The notes: a model not told the origin generated them from the letters alone. 64,000 nt of DNA from Nocardia carnea NBRC 14403 (GCF_000308515.1 NZ_BAFV01000120.1:1-64000), one strand, 5' to 3'; numbered from the stretch's first letter, positions 8,302 to 17,323 are shown. Made by a program: numbers and translations.

Positions 8302-9390
8302 ATGCCTTCGATACTGCGCACGGCCCGCGGATACACCGCGGCACTACGTAATCGGTTACCGGTACGGCGGCGGCGCGATACGGCGGGCCGCCCGTCGCGA
8401 CCCCTGCGCCTCGGGATCGTGACGGTCGCGCTGGTGGCGGCGGTCTTGCTGGTGACGGTATTCGTCAATTCCCTGCACCTGGGGAAAACCACCTATCGCG
8501 CGCATTTCCAGCAGGCCGCGGGGATCGAAGCCGGTGATTCGGTGACCTATGCCGGGGTCCCGGTCGGCACGGTCACCGCCACCCGTCTCGACGGTGCTCA
8601 GGTATCGGTCACGATGAAGATCGAACCGGGTGTCCGGCTGGGTGCCGATACCCGGGCCGCGATCAAACTCACCACCCTGCTCGGTTCGCGGTATGTCGAA
8701 TTGCGGTCCGCCGGAACCGGCGATCTACCCGACCGGCTGATCCCGCTGTCGCAGACCAGCGTTCCCTACGATCTGGAAGCCGCCCTGCAGGACGCGACCA
8801 CCACCTTCGCCGGGGTCGACGCCGACCAGATCGCGACGTCGATGACCACACTCGCACAGGAGTTGCGGGGCCTTCCCCCGCTGGTGCCGCAGGCGCTGCG
8901 GAATATCGAAACCGTGGCCGGTGTCGTCGCGCAGCGCCGCGACCAGATCGGCGCGCTGCTGCAGAGCACCGAACAGGTCACCACCGTATTGCGCGACCAG
9001 CAGGCCGATCTCGGGGCACTGATCGGACAGGGCCGCACCGTGCTCCAGGAGATCACCGCCCGCCAGGCCGCGCTGCGCCGGCTCCTCGAGGCGACCACGA
9101 CCCTGGTGCGGGAACTGGAACCGATCGTCGTCACCGAACGCGGCAAAATCCAGGCACTACTCGACGATCTGCGCGCGATGACCGGGCTGATCGCCGATAA
9201 CGACGCCCTGCTGCGCAATATCCTCCAGGTCCTGCCGGTGCCCTGGCGGCTGTGGGCCAATGCCACCGGTACCGGAATGGAACTCTCGGCCAACGCCCCC
9301 GACGGCGCGTTCATCGATTCCTTCATGTGTGCCCTCAGTGGGCGCGCCGTCCAACTGGGTAAGGCCCCGTACTACGAGGACTGCCGATGA
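8302..9390 (+). CDS. mceC: MceC-position Mce family protein
   Basis: 362 residues. A basic N-terminus (RNRLPVRRRRDTAGRP) precedes a membrane helix at about residues 34-55. The MCE domain contains AAGIEAGDSVTYAGVPVGTV, and a long coiled-coil-like helix rich in Q, L and R follows (about 190-300). The end carries a C-terminal pair of cysteines (FMCALSGR...YYEDCR). It has no long Pro-rich tail, unlike some MceC proteins. Four-base overlap with mceD. Confidence 0.9.
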   Translation: MPSILRTARGYTAALRNRLPVRRRRDTAGRPSRPLRLGIVTVALVAAVLLVTVFVNSLHLGKTTYRAHFQQAAGIEAGDSVTYAGVPVGTVTATRLDGAQVSVTMKIEPGVRLGADTRAAIKLTTLLGSRYVELRSAGTGDLPDRLIPLSQTSVPYDLEAALQDATTTFAGVDADQIATSMTTLAQELRGLPPLVPQALRNIETVAGVVAQRRDQIGALLQSTEQVTTVLRDQQADLGALIGQGRTVLQEITARQAALRRLLEATTTLVRELEPIVVTERGKIQALLDDLRAMTGLIADNDALLRNILQVLPVPWRLWANATGTGMELSANAPDGAFIDSFMCALSGRAVQLGKAPYYEDCR

Positions 9391-10493
9391 AACGACTGGC
9401 CCGCCGGATCGTCCTCGCGCTCATCGTGCTGGGTGTGGGGTTCAGCGGCTGTGCGAGTACACCCGGCCTCCGGACGCCCGACACCACCATCACCGCCCGA
9501 TTCGCCAACGCCAACGGCCTCTACACCGGGAACGCGGTATCTGTGCTGGGTATGCGGGTCGGCGAGATCGCCGCGATCCGGCCGGGCGGTACCGGTGTGG
9601 ATATCGAACTCCGGGTCGACGGCACGATCCGGCTGCCCGCCGATGTCCTGGCGTTGGCGATCTCGGATTCCGTGCTCACCGACCGCCGGATCGAACTGAG
9701 CCCGGTGTACCGCGGCGGTCCCGAACTGCCCCGGGAGGCCGTCCTGGGGCCCGACCGCACCCGGGTCCCCGTCGAATTCGACAGCCTGCTCGCGATGGTG
9801 CAGAAACTCGCGAACTCGCTCGGCGGCGACGGCACGGGAAACGGTCCGGTCGGTGATCTGCTCGACCTCGGCACCGGTGTCACCGCCGGCCACGGCGAGC
9901 AGATGCGCACCGCGCTCGGCGAACTGTCCCGGGCACTGCAACTCGGCAGCGATCAGGGCGCGGCCACCCGCGACGCGATCACCGCAGTCGTCACCAACCT
10001 CGACGCACTGGTCGCCGTCGCCGCCCGCAACGATACGACGCTGCGCGAATTCGGCGCCGGCGTCCACCAGCTCAGCGATTTCCTCGCCGCGCAGGGACTC
10101 GGCTCCGGCGATACCGGCGCCCGGCTGAACCGGATCATCACCACCGTCACCGAACTGCTGCAGCAGAACCAGGACACGCTCGGCGGCCTCGCGGGCAATA
10201 CGAACACTATTTCCCGCGCACTGGCGGACTACCACGTGAATATCGGCGAGTTTCTCGACGTCTTCCCCCTTGTCGTCGATAACGCCTACAACGCCATCGA
10301 TCAGAACACCGGCGCCCTGCGCGTGACATTCGATCTGAACAAATTCCTGCTCGACGGCCAGATGGTGAAGGAAGTGTGCAATCTGCTGCACCTCACCGAA
10401 CTCGGATGCGATACCGGAACGATGCGCGATATGGGACCCGATTTCGGTCTCACCGCGATACTGCAGGCCTTGGCGGAGGGACAGCCACGATGA
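9387..10493 (+). CDS. mceD: MceD-position Mce family protein with a lipobox
   Basis: 368 residues. The N-terminus MKRLARRIVLALIVLGVGFS-GC is a lipoprotein signal peptide with a lipobox-like GFSGC, predicted lipid-modified at Cys22. An MCE domain (VLGMRVGEIAAI) and a long helical tail follow. In the classical mce arrangement the lipoprotein (LprK-like) is the fifth member, yet here both the fourth and fifth products carry a lipobox. Overlaps both neighbours by four bases. Confidence 0.88.
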   Translation: MKRLARRIVLALIVLGVGFSGCASTPGLRTPDTTITARFANANGLYTGNAVSVLGMRVGEIAAIRPGGTGVDIELRVDGTIRLPADVLALAISDSVLTDRRIELSPVYRGGPELPREAVLGPDRTRVPVEFDSLLAMVQKLANSLGGDGTGNGPVGDLLDLGTGVTAGHGEQMRTALGELSRALQLGSDQGAATRDAITAVVTNLDALVAVAARNDTTLREFGAGVHQLSDFLAAQGLGSGDTGARLNRIITTVTELLQQNQDTLGGLAGNTNTISRALADYHVNIGEFLDVFPLVVDNAYNAIDQNTGALRVTFDLNKFLLDGQMVKEVCNLLHLTELGCDTGTMRDMGPDFGLTAILQALAEGQPR

Positions 10494-11596
10494 TCCCGGG
10501 CAGAGTCACCAGTTTCCTGGCGGCAGCCGCGGTCGCGGTATGCACGGCCACCGGCTGTTCGGCGAGCCTCGACGAACTACCGTTACCCGCCCCCGGTGTG
10601 CCCGGCGATTCCTGGTCGGTCACCGCGACATTCGCCAATGCACTCAATCTGCCGGCGAAGGCGAAGGTGCGATTCAACGGCGCCGATATCGGCCTGGTCG
10701 AATCGATGGTGGCACGTGATTACACCGCCGTGGTCACCATGCGGATCCGGCCGGAGGTGCAGCTTCCGGCCGGGACAACCGCCGAACTACGTTCGGCGAC
10801 CCCCATGGGCGATGTGTATGTCGCACTCGCCGCACCCCCGTCGCCGCCGCCGGACGGCGGGCTGCTCCGTGACGGCGCCACCATTCCGATCGGATCCACC
10901 TCCGCCGCCGCGACGATCGAAGAGGTCCTCAGCCGGTCGTCGCTGCTGGTGAACGGGGGTGCGATCAAGAACCTCACCGAAATCGCCCAGGCCCTCGGCG
11001 AACATCTCGACGGCCGCGGCGACCGGGTGGCCGCCGTCCTCGACCGGACACGGCGGCTCCTGGAAACGCTGACCGCGCGCTCCGGGCAGATCGACGCGAT
11101 ACTCACCAGCGCCGCGGCGCTGAGCACGACCCTGGGCAACCAGCACACCGCCCTCGGCGATGCGGTCGCCGCGGCGCAACCGGCCACACAGGTCCTCGGC
11201 GCGGAAACCGATTCGATCATCGCCCTCGTCGACCGGGTGCACGCCATCACCGTGCAACTGGCCCGATTCCCCTCGATCCAGGGCACCAACCAGGGCAGTC
11301 TGGTCGCCGATATCAACGGGCTGGCCGCGGGACTCAATGCCGCGGCACTGAATCCGGAAGCCGATCTGGGCACCCTCAACGACATCCTGTCGATCGTGCT
11401 CAAAGTGACCAACGGGTCGTCGGCACATGCCGATATCGATGTGGCACAACTCGCGCTGGGCGCCGTACCCGATCCCAACTTCCCGGGTGATCCGGGTGCG
11501 CGGCTGCCGGACGCCACCGACTGGACCGCCTTCGTCGGATCGCTCCAGTACATGCTGGGGCGGCTCGGCGGACGACTGAACGGGCCCCCGCGATGA
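10490..11596 (+). CDS. mceE: MceE-position Mce family lipoprotein
   Basis: 368 residues. The signal peptide ends in TATGC (Cys23), giving a lipoprotein. An MCE domain (KVRFNGADIGLVESM, about 58-72) is followed by the helical domain. The ATG at 10490 is chosen because it overlaps the mceD stop as ATGA, and because an upstream extension would bury the signal peptide. As LprK-type lipoprotein it is the expected outer-leaflet anchor of the Mce needle. Confidence 0.9.
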   Translation: MIPGRVTSFLAAAAVAVCTATGCSASLDELPLPAPGVPGDSWSVTATFANALNLPAKAKVRFNGADIGLVESMVARDYTAVVTMRIRPEVQLPAGTTAELRSATPMGDVYVALAAPPSPPPDGGLLRDGATIPIGSTSAAATIEEVLSRSSLLVNGGAIKNLTEIAQALGEHLDGRGDRVAAVLDRTRRLLETLTARSGQIDAILTSAAALSTTLGNQHTALGDAVAAAQPATQVLGAETDSIIALVDRVHAITVQLARFPSIQGTNQGSLVADINGLAAGLNAAALNPEADLGTLNDILSIVLKVTNGSSAHADIDVAQLALGAVPDPNFPGDPGARLPDATDWTAFVGSLQYMLGRLGGRLNGPPR

Positions 11597-12873
11597 GCGC
11601 CCGCGGCGCCGTGGCCGAACGGCCGGCCCGGATCCTCGTCGGTACGGTCGACCGGGTCCGGCGATACCGCACCACCACATCCCTGTTGGGCTTGCTGCTC
11701 GTGCTGCTGATCGGTAGCGGTTATCTGCTGTTCGGCGCGCTCGATATCAATCCGTTCGCCGCGCAGTACCGGGTCCGGGTGGAGCTGCGCGAATCCGGTG
11801 GGTTGCTGCCGGGGCAGGATGTCACGTTGCGCGGGGTACGGATCGGGGAGGTCGACTCGGTCGAGGTGGCCGGCGGCAAGGTCGTGGCGGTCGCCGCCAT
11901 CGACGAACGGATCCGGATCCCGGCGACCGGGCGGGTACGCACGGCCGCTCTGTCGGCCGCCGGCGAGCAGTACCTGGATTTCCTGCCGGACACCGACGGC
12001 GGGCCCTACCTCCAGCCCGGCGCGGTGGTGACCCAGGACCGGACCTCGAGCCCGGTTCCACTGTCCACCATGCTGGAAGGCCTGTCCGGCATCCTCGCGC
12101 AGGTCGATCCCGATCAGCTCCGCACCATCTCCGACGAACTGGGTGCCGGCGACGCGGGACCCGAGAAACTGGCCGCGCTCATCGACGGCGGTTTCTTCAT
12201 GATCTCCACCCTGGACGGGGTTCTGCCGCAGACCGTGAGCCTGCTGCGCAACAGCCGGACCGTACTCGGCACGATCGCGGAGACCGCGCCCGGCCTCCGC
12301 AACACCGCCGCCGGCCTGTCCACCACCATGGGCGGGATCGCCGCCATGACGGGTGGATTCGAGCACCTCGTTGCCCGCACACCCGAAACCTTGGCAGCGA
12401 TCGATACTTTGATGGCCCGGAACGGGCCGACCATGGTGCAGTTGCTCGGCGAACTCACCACCGTCGCGCAAATGGCGAACCCGCGAGTACCGGCCTTCGA
12501 GGAATTCTTCTTCCCGCAACAGCGTGGCGGCTCCGCCCTCGACGCCATGGCCACCGCCTTCCACGACGGGAAGATCTGGGCGCTGGCCAGTATCTACCCG
12601 CGCTATCAATGCGATTACAACGTCCCCCGGGCCCCGGGCCCCGTCCCCGATTATCCGGAGCCCTACCTGTATTCGGACTGCACCGACCCGGACCCCACCC
12701 TGCTGCCCCGCGGCGCACGCAATGCCCCGCGCCCACCCGGAGTGAGCCCGCTACCGGCGGTACCGCCGGGAGCAGACCCCCTCGACACCGCGGACCCCAC
12801 CCCGACCGGGCCGCTCACCATCCCGACCCCCTACGGCGGGCCGTATACGCCCACCTATGTGCCGCCCAACTGA
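11593..12873 (+). CDS. mceF: MceF-position Mce family protein
   Basis: 426 residues: membrane helix at about 28-50, MCE domain with DVTLRGVRIGEVDSVEVAGG, helical domain, then a Pro-rich C-terminal tail of about 70 residues (PRPPGVSPLPAVPPG region) typical of MceF and likely to lie in the periplasm or cell wall. Last of the six mce genes. Overlaps mceE by four bases; the Mce-associated gene follows after ten bases. Confidence 0.9.
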   Translation: MSARGAVAERPARILVGTVDRVRRYRTTTSLLGLLLVLLIGSGYLLFGALDINPFAAQYRVRVELRESGGLLPGQDVTLRGVRIGEVDSVEVAGGKVVAVAAIDERIRIPATGRVRTAALSAAGEQYLDFLPDTDGGPYLQPGAVVTQDRTSSPVPLSTMLEGLSGILAQVDPDQLRTISDELGAGDAGPEKLAALIDGGFFMISTLDGVLPQTVSLLRNSRTVLGTIAETAPGLRNTAAGLSTTMGGIAAMTGGFEHLVARTPETLAAIDTLMARNGPTMVQLLGELTTVAQMANPRVPAFEEFFFPQQRGGSALDAMATAFHDGKIWALASIYPRYQCDYNVPRAPGPVPDYPEPYLYSDCTDPDPTLLPRGARNAPRPPGVSPLPAVPPGADPLDTADPTPTGPLTIPTPYGGPYTPTYVPPN

Positions 12874-12883
12874 GGAGCGATCA

Positions 12884-13468
12884 GTGACATCACCGGAGGA
12901 ACCCACACCGGATCCGGACACCGGGACACCGGGGCCGGACGCCACCACGGAAGCCGTGCAGGAGACAGGCCGGGGAACAACCACATTCGGCCGGCCCGCT
13001 CGCCTGCTCGCCGGAGTCCTGGCCGTGTTGCTGATCGCCGCCACCGGCGTGGCCGGTGTCCTCGGCTGGGAGTGGAAGGACCGCCGCGATACCGATCGTG
13101 CGGCCACCGCCGCCCTGGCCGCGGCCCAGCAGTACGCGGTCGCATTGACGAGTATCGATACGACCGAAATGGACGCCGACTTCGCGGCTATCGCCGACGG
13201 CGCGACCGGCGAATTCAAGAGTATGTACACCCGGTCCGCCGAACAGCTCAAACCACTTCTGGCACAGGCACAATCGGTGAGCAAAGGCCGGGTTGTCGCG
13301 GCGAGCGTACAGTCCGCGTCCCAGGACCGGGTGGTGGTCATGCTGTTCGTCGACGCCGAAATCACCAACACCACCACACCGCAGCCCCGTCTCGACCGCA
13401 ACCGCATCATCATGACCATGGACCGGGTCGGCGACCGCTGGCTGGCCGGTGAGGTCGAACTCGTCTGA
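12884..13468 (+). CDS. Mce-associated membrane protein (Mas/Mam type)
   Basis: 194 residues from a GTG with GAGGAG upstream. A Pro/Thr/Glu-rich cytoplasmic N-terminus of about 40 residues, one membrane helix (LLAGVLAVLLIAATGVAGVLG, about 45-65), and a compact extracytoplasmic domain with the VVVMLFVDAEITNTTTPQPR strand pattern seen in Mce-associated proteins (VirB8/NTF2-like fold). Such proteins stabilise Mce complexes. It closes the nine-gene operon and converges on a TetR gene nine bases away. Confidence 0.82.
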   Translation: MTSPEEPTPDPDTGTPGPDATTEAVQETGRGTTTFGRPARLLAGVLAVLLIAATGVAGVLGWEWKDRRDTDRAATAALAAAQQYAVALTSIDTTEMDADFAAIADGATGEFKSMYTRSAEQLKPLLAQAQSVSKGRVVAASVQSASQDRVVVMLFVDAEITNTTTPQPRLDRNRIIMTMDRVGDRWLAGEVELV

Positions 13469-13476
13469 GGCCGGTT

Positions 13477-14064
13477 TCAGCCGATCGGCAGCCGCGAATC
13501 CAGTAGGAACGGCAGCAGGAAATCGCCCAGCAGGGCGCGCTCCTCGGCCTCGTCCGCGGGCGGCAGGGTCAGCAGCGACACCATGATCCGCACCGCCCAC
13601 CGCCCCAGCCGTTGCGCCGCGGCGGCCGGCAGATCGGGCCGGAACCGGGACACGAAGGCCGTGACGAGGGCGTCGATCACCTCCGACGAATCCGCCAGCC
13701 GCGCCACGATTCCCGCATTCGCCGGTTCGAACCAGACCGCCAGATGGGGCGTTTTCCGGGTTTCGGCCAGGGTGGCGGTGATGCCGTCCAGGAGCCGTTC
13801 GGCCCGGTCGGGACCCTCCAATTGCTGGTCCCGCCAGACCCGTTCGATCAGCTGGGTCGCCTCGCGTCCGGCGAAGGCCACATACAGCGACTGCCGGCTG
13901 TCGAAATACCGGTAGAGCGTGGCGCGCGAGCAACCCGCGGCCTCGGCGATCTCGGCCATACCGACGGTTCCGGCGCCCTTATCGATCACCAGAGCCCGGA
14001 CGGCATCCAGAATTCGCTCCGCCGCCAGTTCGCTGCGTCCACCGGCAAGCCAGTCACCACTCAT
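13477..14064 (-). CDS. TetR family transcriptional regulator
   Basis: About 195 residues. The helix-turn-helix reads GTVGMAEIAEAAGCSRATLYRYFDSRQSLY at about residues 30-59. The C-terminal part resembles TetR_C domains of mycobacterial regulators of lipid and P450 genes. The ATG at 14064 is chosen because an earlier in-frame ATG would extend into the P450 gene. It follows the P450 gene by 46 bases and is probably in the same transcript. Candidate targets are the inverted repeat over the P450 promoter (15346-15369) and the paired palindromes before the Mce operon. Confidence 0.85.
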   Translation of the reverse strand: MSGDWLAGGRSELAAERILDAVRALVIDKGAGTVGMAEIAEAAGCSRATLYRYFDSRQSLYVAFAGREATQLIERVWRDQQLEGPDRAERLLDGITATLAETRKTPHLAVWFEPANAGIVARLADSSEVIDALVTAFVSRFRPDLPAAAAQRLGRWAVRIMVSLLTLPPADEAEERALLGDFLLPFLLDSRLPIG

Positions 14065-14110
14065 ATGCCGCCCCGCATGCCGACGCTCTGCCGCGCCGAG
14101 CCCGGCTCGC

Positions 14111-15334
14111 TCATACCGCGCACCGGAACGGAACGCTGGTGGGGCGCCGGACATATGGACCGGGAGCGTAGGTGACGGCGTCGATATCCACCTGGTACCG
14201 CGGGAAACGATCGAGCAGTTCCTCCAGTGCCACCCGCGCCTGCATGCGGGCGGCGGCCGCGCCGAGGCAGTGATGCGGGCCGTGACCGAAAGTCATGATG
14301 CGCTGCGGATCGCGCTCGATATCCAGTTCCGCCGCATCGGCGCCGAAGGCCTGTTCGTCGCGGTTCGCCGAGCCGTACACGAGGAGCACTTTACGGCCCG
14401 CCGGGATCGTCCGGCCGTTCAGCTCCACATCCCGCGTCGTGGTGCGGGCCAGCCCCTGCACCGGGGAAGTGAGCCGGGCGAATTCTTCGATCGCCGGCCG
14501 GATCTGTTCGGGGTCGGCGGCGAGCGCGGCCCGCTGCTCGGGGTGCTGTTGCAACAGTTGAACGGCACCGCCCAGGAGCCCGGTGGTGGTGTCGTTTCCG
14601 CCGGAGACCATGGTCCACGTGTAGGCCAGGATCTGCACCAGCCCGTTCACATCGGCATCGTCGGCCGCCATCCCCGCCTGCACCAGCAGTGAAACGGTAT
14701 CGTCGCCGGGATCGGTGCGCCGCCGTTTGATCAGTTCGGCGAAATAGCCCAGCATCTGCATCGACGCCGCCTGCGCGTCCACGGTGCGCTGGGTACTCGC
14801 CGCGACGACGGCATCGGTCCATCCGTCGAAGAGCGGCCGGTCCTCCTCCGGAACCCCCAGGTAGTAGGCCACCACCATGGTGGGTAAGGGTTTGAACAGG
14901 TCGATGACGATATCGCCGCCGCCCTGCTCGGCCAGCCGGTCCAGCCGCTCCCGGACGAACCGGCGGACCACGGGCTCGACCTCCGCCACCTGCCGCGGCG
15001 TGAAGCCCGCGGCCACCAGTTTGCGGAATTCGGTGTGCTGGGGTGGATCCTGCATCACCATCGGCGGGTTGGCGGTGAGGTTGATCTTCTCCAGTTCGCC
15101 GTACTCCACGGTCAGCCCCTGCCCCGAGGAAAAGGTGGCGACATCACGCGCTGCCGCGTACACGTGCTCGTGCCGGGTGAGCACCCAGTAGTCGTCCTCC
15201 GGCTGCCTGGGCGGAACGACCCGATGTACCGGGTCGTGCTCCCGCAGACCGGCGTACATCGCCCACGGCGACCGCCACGTCTCCCCCGAACGCAACTCGA
15301 AGTACGCCTCGCCCTGATACGTCTGACCCGCCAT
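14111..15334 (-). CDS. Cytochrome P450
   Basis: 407 residues from the ATG at 15334. Visible P450 signatures: I-helix SGGNDTTTG (oxygen activation), ExxR motif in EEFARL, and the heme-binding loop FGHGPHHCLG with the axial Cys at about residue 356. It is a soluble bacterial class I P450 that needs a ferredoxin and reductase encoded elsewhere. The sequence resembles the actinobacterial lipid- and steroid-hydroxylating groups, but the substrate is not determinable. An ATG nine codons upstream exists; the inner start is preferred because TATCGT-N6-ATG forms a leaderless promoter. Confidence 0.9.
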   Translation of the reverse strand: MAGQTYQGEAYFELRSGETWRSPWAMYAGLREHDPVHRVVPPRQPEDDYWVLTRHEHVYAAARDVATFSSGQGLTVEYGELEKINLTANPPMVMQDPPQHTEFRKLVAAGFTPRQVAEVEPVVRRFVRERLDRLAEQGGGDIVIDLFKPLPTMVVAYYLGVPEEDRPLFDGWTDAVVAASTQRTVDAQAASMQMLGYFAELIKRRRTDPGDDTVSLLVQAGMAADDADVNGLVQILAYTWTMVSGGNDTTTGLLGGAVQLLQQHPEQRAALAADPEQIRPAIEEFARLTSPVQGLARTTTRDVELNGRTIPAGRKVLLVYGSANRDEQAFGADAAELDIERDPQRIMTFGHGPHHCLGAAAARMQARVALEELLDRFPRYQVDIDAVTYAPGPYVRRPTSVPFRCAV

Positions 15335-15340
15335 GTTGTA

Positions 15341-15369
15341 ACGATAAGACAGAATCGGCATTTTGTCTG
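15341..15369 (-). promoter_or_regulatory. P450 promoter with overlapping operator-like inverted repeat
   Basis: On the minus strand CAGACA, 17 bases, TATCGT (15341-15346), six bases, ATG. Across it lies an imperfect inverted repeat, 15346-15369: AAGACAGAAT, CGGC, ATTTTGTCTG (8 of 10 arm positions pair). A repressor bound there would cover the promoter. Confidence 0.45.
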
Positions 15370-15594
15370 ACGAATCGCGCTACTGCCGCCACCCGATAAC
15401 GCCCACCCATCTCGGCGGCGTGAAGCCCTCCCATCGACCGGACAGAAGGGGCATAGTTGGGATCACCCCGATATAAACCCTGGCACCGGCAGGTGGGACG
15501 CCCATAACCTCGGCGGGCCGCAGCGGCGTATCCCGGCCGAGGCAGCCGGAAAGTACGCTTGATCGTTCCCGACCCAGTACAGAAGGACATCGCG

Positions 15595-16920
15595 ATGACC
15601 GATTCCACCCCGCCGCCGAATCCTGCCGACGGCTGGAGCTTCGAGACCAAGCAGATCCACGTGGGACAGGTTCCCGACGGCACCACCAATGCCCGCGCCC
15701 TGCCGATCTACCAGACCACGTCCTACACCTTCCGCGATACCGAGCATGCGGCCGCTCTTTTCGGCCTGGCCGAACCCGGCAATATCTACACCCGGATCAT
15801 GAATCCCACCCAGGACGCGGTGGAGCAGCGGATCGCGGCGCTCGAAGGCGGTGTCGCCGCACTCGTGCTGTCGTCGGGACAGGCCGCCGAGACCCTGGCG
15901 ATCCTCAACCTGGCCGGTGCCGGTGACCACATCGTCTCCAGCCCGCGGCTCTACGGCGGCACCTACAACCTCTTCCACTACACCCTGCCCAAACTGGGTA
16001 TCGAGGTGTCGTTCGTCGACGAACCCGACGATCTCGGCCAGTGGCGCGACGCGATCCGCCCGAATACGAAGGCCCTCTACGGGGAAACGGTGTCCAACCC
16101 GCAGAACCATATCTTCGATATCCCGGGTATCGCCGAGGTGGCACACGCCGCCGGTATCCCGCTCATCGTCGACAACACCGTCGCCACCCCCTATCTGATC
16201 CAGCCGCTGGCGCACGGTGCCGATATCGTCGTCCACTCGGCGACGAAATATCTGGGCGGCCACGGTGCTGCCATCGCGGGCGCGATCGTCGACGGCGGCA
16301 CCTTCGATTGGACCGTGCGCGCCGAAGACGGCCCCCGCTTCCCCGGATTCACCGAACCGGATCCGAGCTACCACGGCGCCGTATTCGCCGATCTGGGCGC
16401 GCCGGCGTTCGCGCTCAAAGCCCGGGTCCAGCTACTGCGCGACCTCGGCCCCGCGGTCGCCCCGTTCAATGCGTTCCTGATCAGCCAGGGCCTGGAAACC
16501 CTGAGCCTGCGGATGGAACGGCATGTACAGAACGCTCAGGCCGTCGCCGAATTCCTCACCGAACGGCCCGAGGTCACCTCGGTGTCGTACGCCGGTCTGC
16601 CGTCCTCGCCCTGGTACGAGCGCGGTAAGCAGCTCGCACCGAAGGGCACCGGCGCGGTGATCTCCTTCGAACTGGCCGGCGGTGTGGATGCCGGGAAGAA
16701 GTTCGTCGACGCACTCACCCTGCACAGCCATGTCGCCAATATCGGTGACGTCCGCTCGCTGGTGATCCACCCGGCCTCGACCACACATTCCCAGCTGACG
16801 CCCGAGGAACAGATCAGCTCGGGAGTGACACCCGGTCTGGTCCGGCTGGCGGTCGGTATCGAGGGAATCGACGATATCCTCGCCGATCTGCGCGCCGGGT
16901 TCGCGGCCGCGGCCGGCTGA
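15595..16920 (+). CDS. metY: O-acetylhomoserine aminocarboxypropyltransferase / sulfhydrylase
   Basis: 441 residues, a PLP-dependent Cys/Met-metabolism enzyme that makes homocysteine from O-acetylhomoserine and sulfide, and so feeds methionine synthesis in the cytoplasm. Family marks: ALPIYQTTSYTFRD near the N-terminus, YTRIMNPTQDAVEQRIAALEGG, and HSATKYLGGHG with the PLP-binding lysine (about residue 218). The ATG at 15595 follows AGAAGGA. A TTG 36 bases upstream is rejected for lack of a ribosome site. It stands alone: no metX partner follows. A strong terminator closes the gene. Confidence 0.92.
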   Translation: MTDSTPPPNPADGWSFETKQIHVGQVPDGTTNARALPIYQTTSYTFRDTEHAAALFGLAEPGNIYTRIMNPTQDAVEQRIAALEGGVAALVLSSGQAAETLAILNLAGAGDHIVSSPRLYGGTYNLFHYTLPKLGIEVSFVDEPDDLGQWRDAIRPNTKALYGETVSNPQNHIFDIPGIAEVAHAAGIPLIVDNTVATPYLIQPLAHGADIVVHSATKYLGGHGAAIAGAIVDGGTFDWTVRAEDGPRFPGFTEPDPSYHGAVFADLGAPAFALKARVQLLRDLGPAVAPFNAFLISQGLETLSLRMERHVQNAQAVAEFLTERPEVTSVSYAGLPSSPWYERGKQLAPKGTGAVISFELAGGVDAGKKFVDALTLHSHVANIGDVRSLVIHPASTTHSQLTPEEQISSGVTPGLVRLAVGIEGIDDILADLRAGFAAAAG

Positions 16921-16950
16921 TCCCGCCACCCGACTACCGAGAACCGAAGA

Positions 16951-16989
16951 GTCGGACCTCGCCCACGAGCGGGGTCCGGCTTTTTGTTG
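16951..16989 (+). terminator. Intrinsic terminator after metY
   Basis: A stem of GTCGGACC pairing with GGTCCGGC (one G-T pair), extended by CGC/GCG, is followed directly by TTTTTGTTG. This is the clearest rho-independent terminator in the window. Confidence 0.85.
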
Positions 16990-16999
16990 TGTGAGCCGC

Positions 17000-17107
17000 T
17001 CACATCGGGACGCACGGCGTGCCCGACGAATACACATGCAGTACGCAGCGCACGGCCAGGATGATGGCGTCGGCCAGTTCGGCGGGCGTATAGGCGAACG
17101 GGTGCAT
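17000..17107 (-). CDS. Small unknown ORF, 35 residues
   Basis: A minus-strand reading frame of 35 codons whose ATG at 17107 follows GGAGG at an ideal distance. The peptide starts MHPFAYTPAELADAIILAVR, has an amphipathic-to-hydrophobic middle (ELADAIILAVRCVLHVY), and contains two cysteines. It sits between the metY terminator and the Kdp operon and points away from kdp. No family is recognised. The good ribosome site and biased helix make it more than chance, but expression is unproven. Confidence 0.4.
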   Translation of the reverse strand: MHPFAYTPAELADAIILAVRCVLHVYSSGTPCVPM

Positions 17108-17269
17108 GAACGGTCCTCCGAGTGCAGGGCCGGGATCGTCCCGGCCGGGCGGACATTCTTTGCGTGAAGCCTCCCTTCAGAGTGCGCCCTCGACCCGGTT
17201 CGCGCGCCGATTCGCCGGACACATCTCCACATCGACTTCGCGCGCAGGCCGCGCATCGGTCTCCGCAGA

Positions 17270-17323
17270 CGCGCAAGGAAGGCGTCAAGGCGTGGGCGGG
17301 GGGCGTAAAGGACTCGTCAACGG
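17270..17323 (+). promoter_or_regulatory. Direct-repeat cluster upstream of kdp, possible KdpE site
   Basis: GCGTCAAGG (17282-17290) and GCGTAAAGG (17303-17311) are 21 bases apart. Related half-sites are CGCGCAAGG (17270-17278) and TCGTCAACGG (17314-17323, 11 bases after the previous). OmpR-type regulators such as KdpE bind direct repeats spaced about one helical turn. The cluster is about 100 bases before the first kdp-operon start. Confidence 0.35.

Noticed and set aside
10720..12609. A 629-residue minus-strand frame opposite mceE and mceF.
   Set aside because: The opposite strand carries two recognised Mce proteins with conserved motifs and coupled starts; the shadow has none.
15362..15594. 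A SAM-type riboswitch before metY.
   Set aside because: The leader lacks the recognisable conserved SAM-IV or SAM-II core sequences and has no matching stem arrangement.
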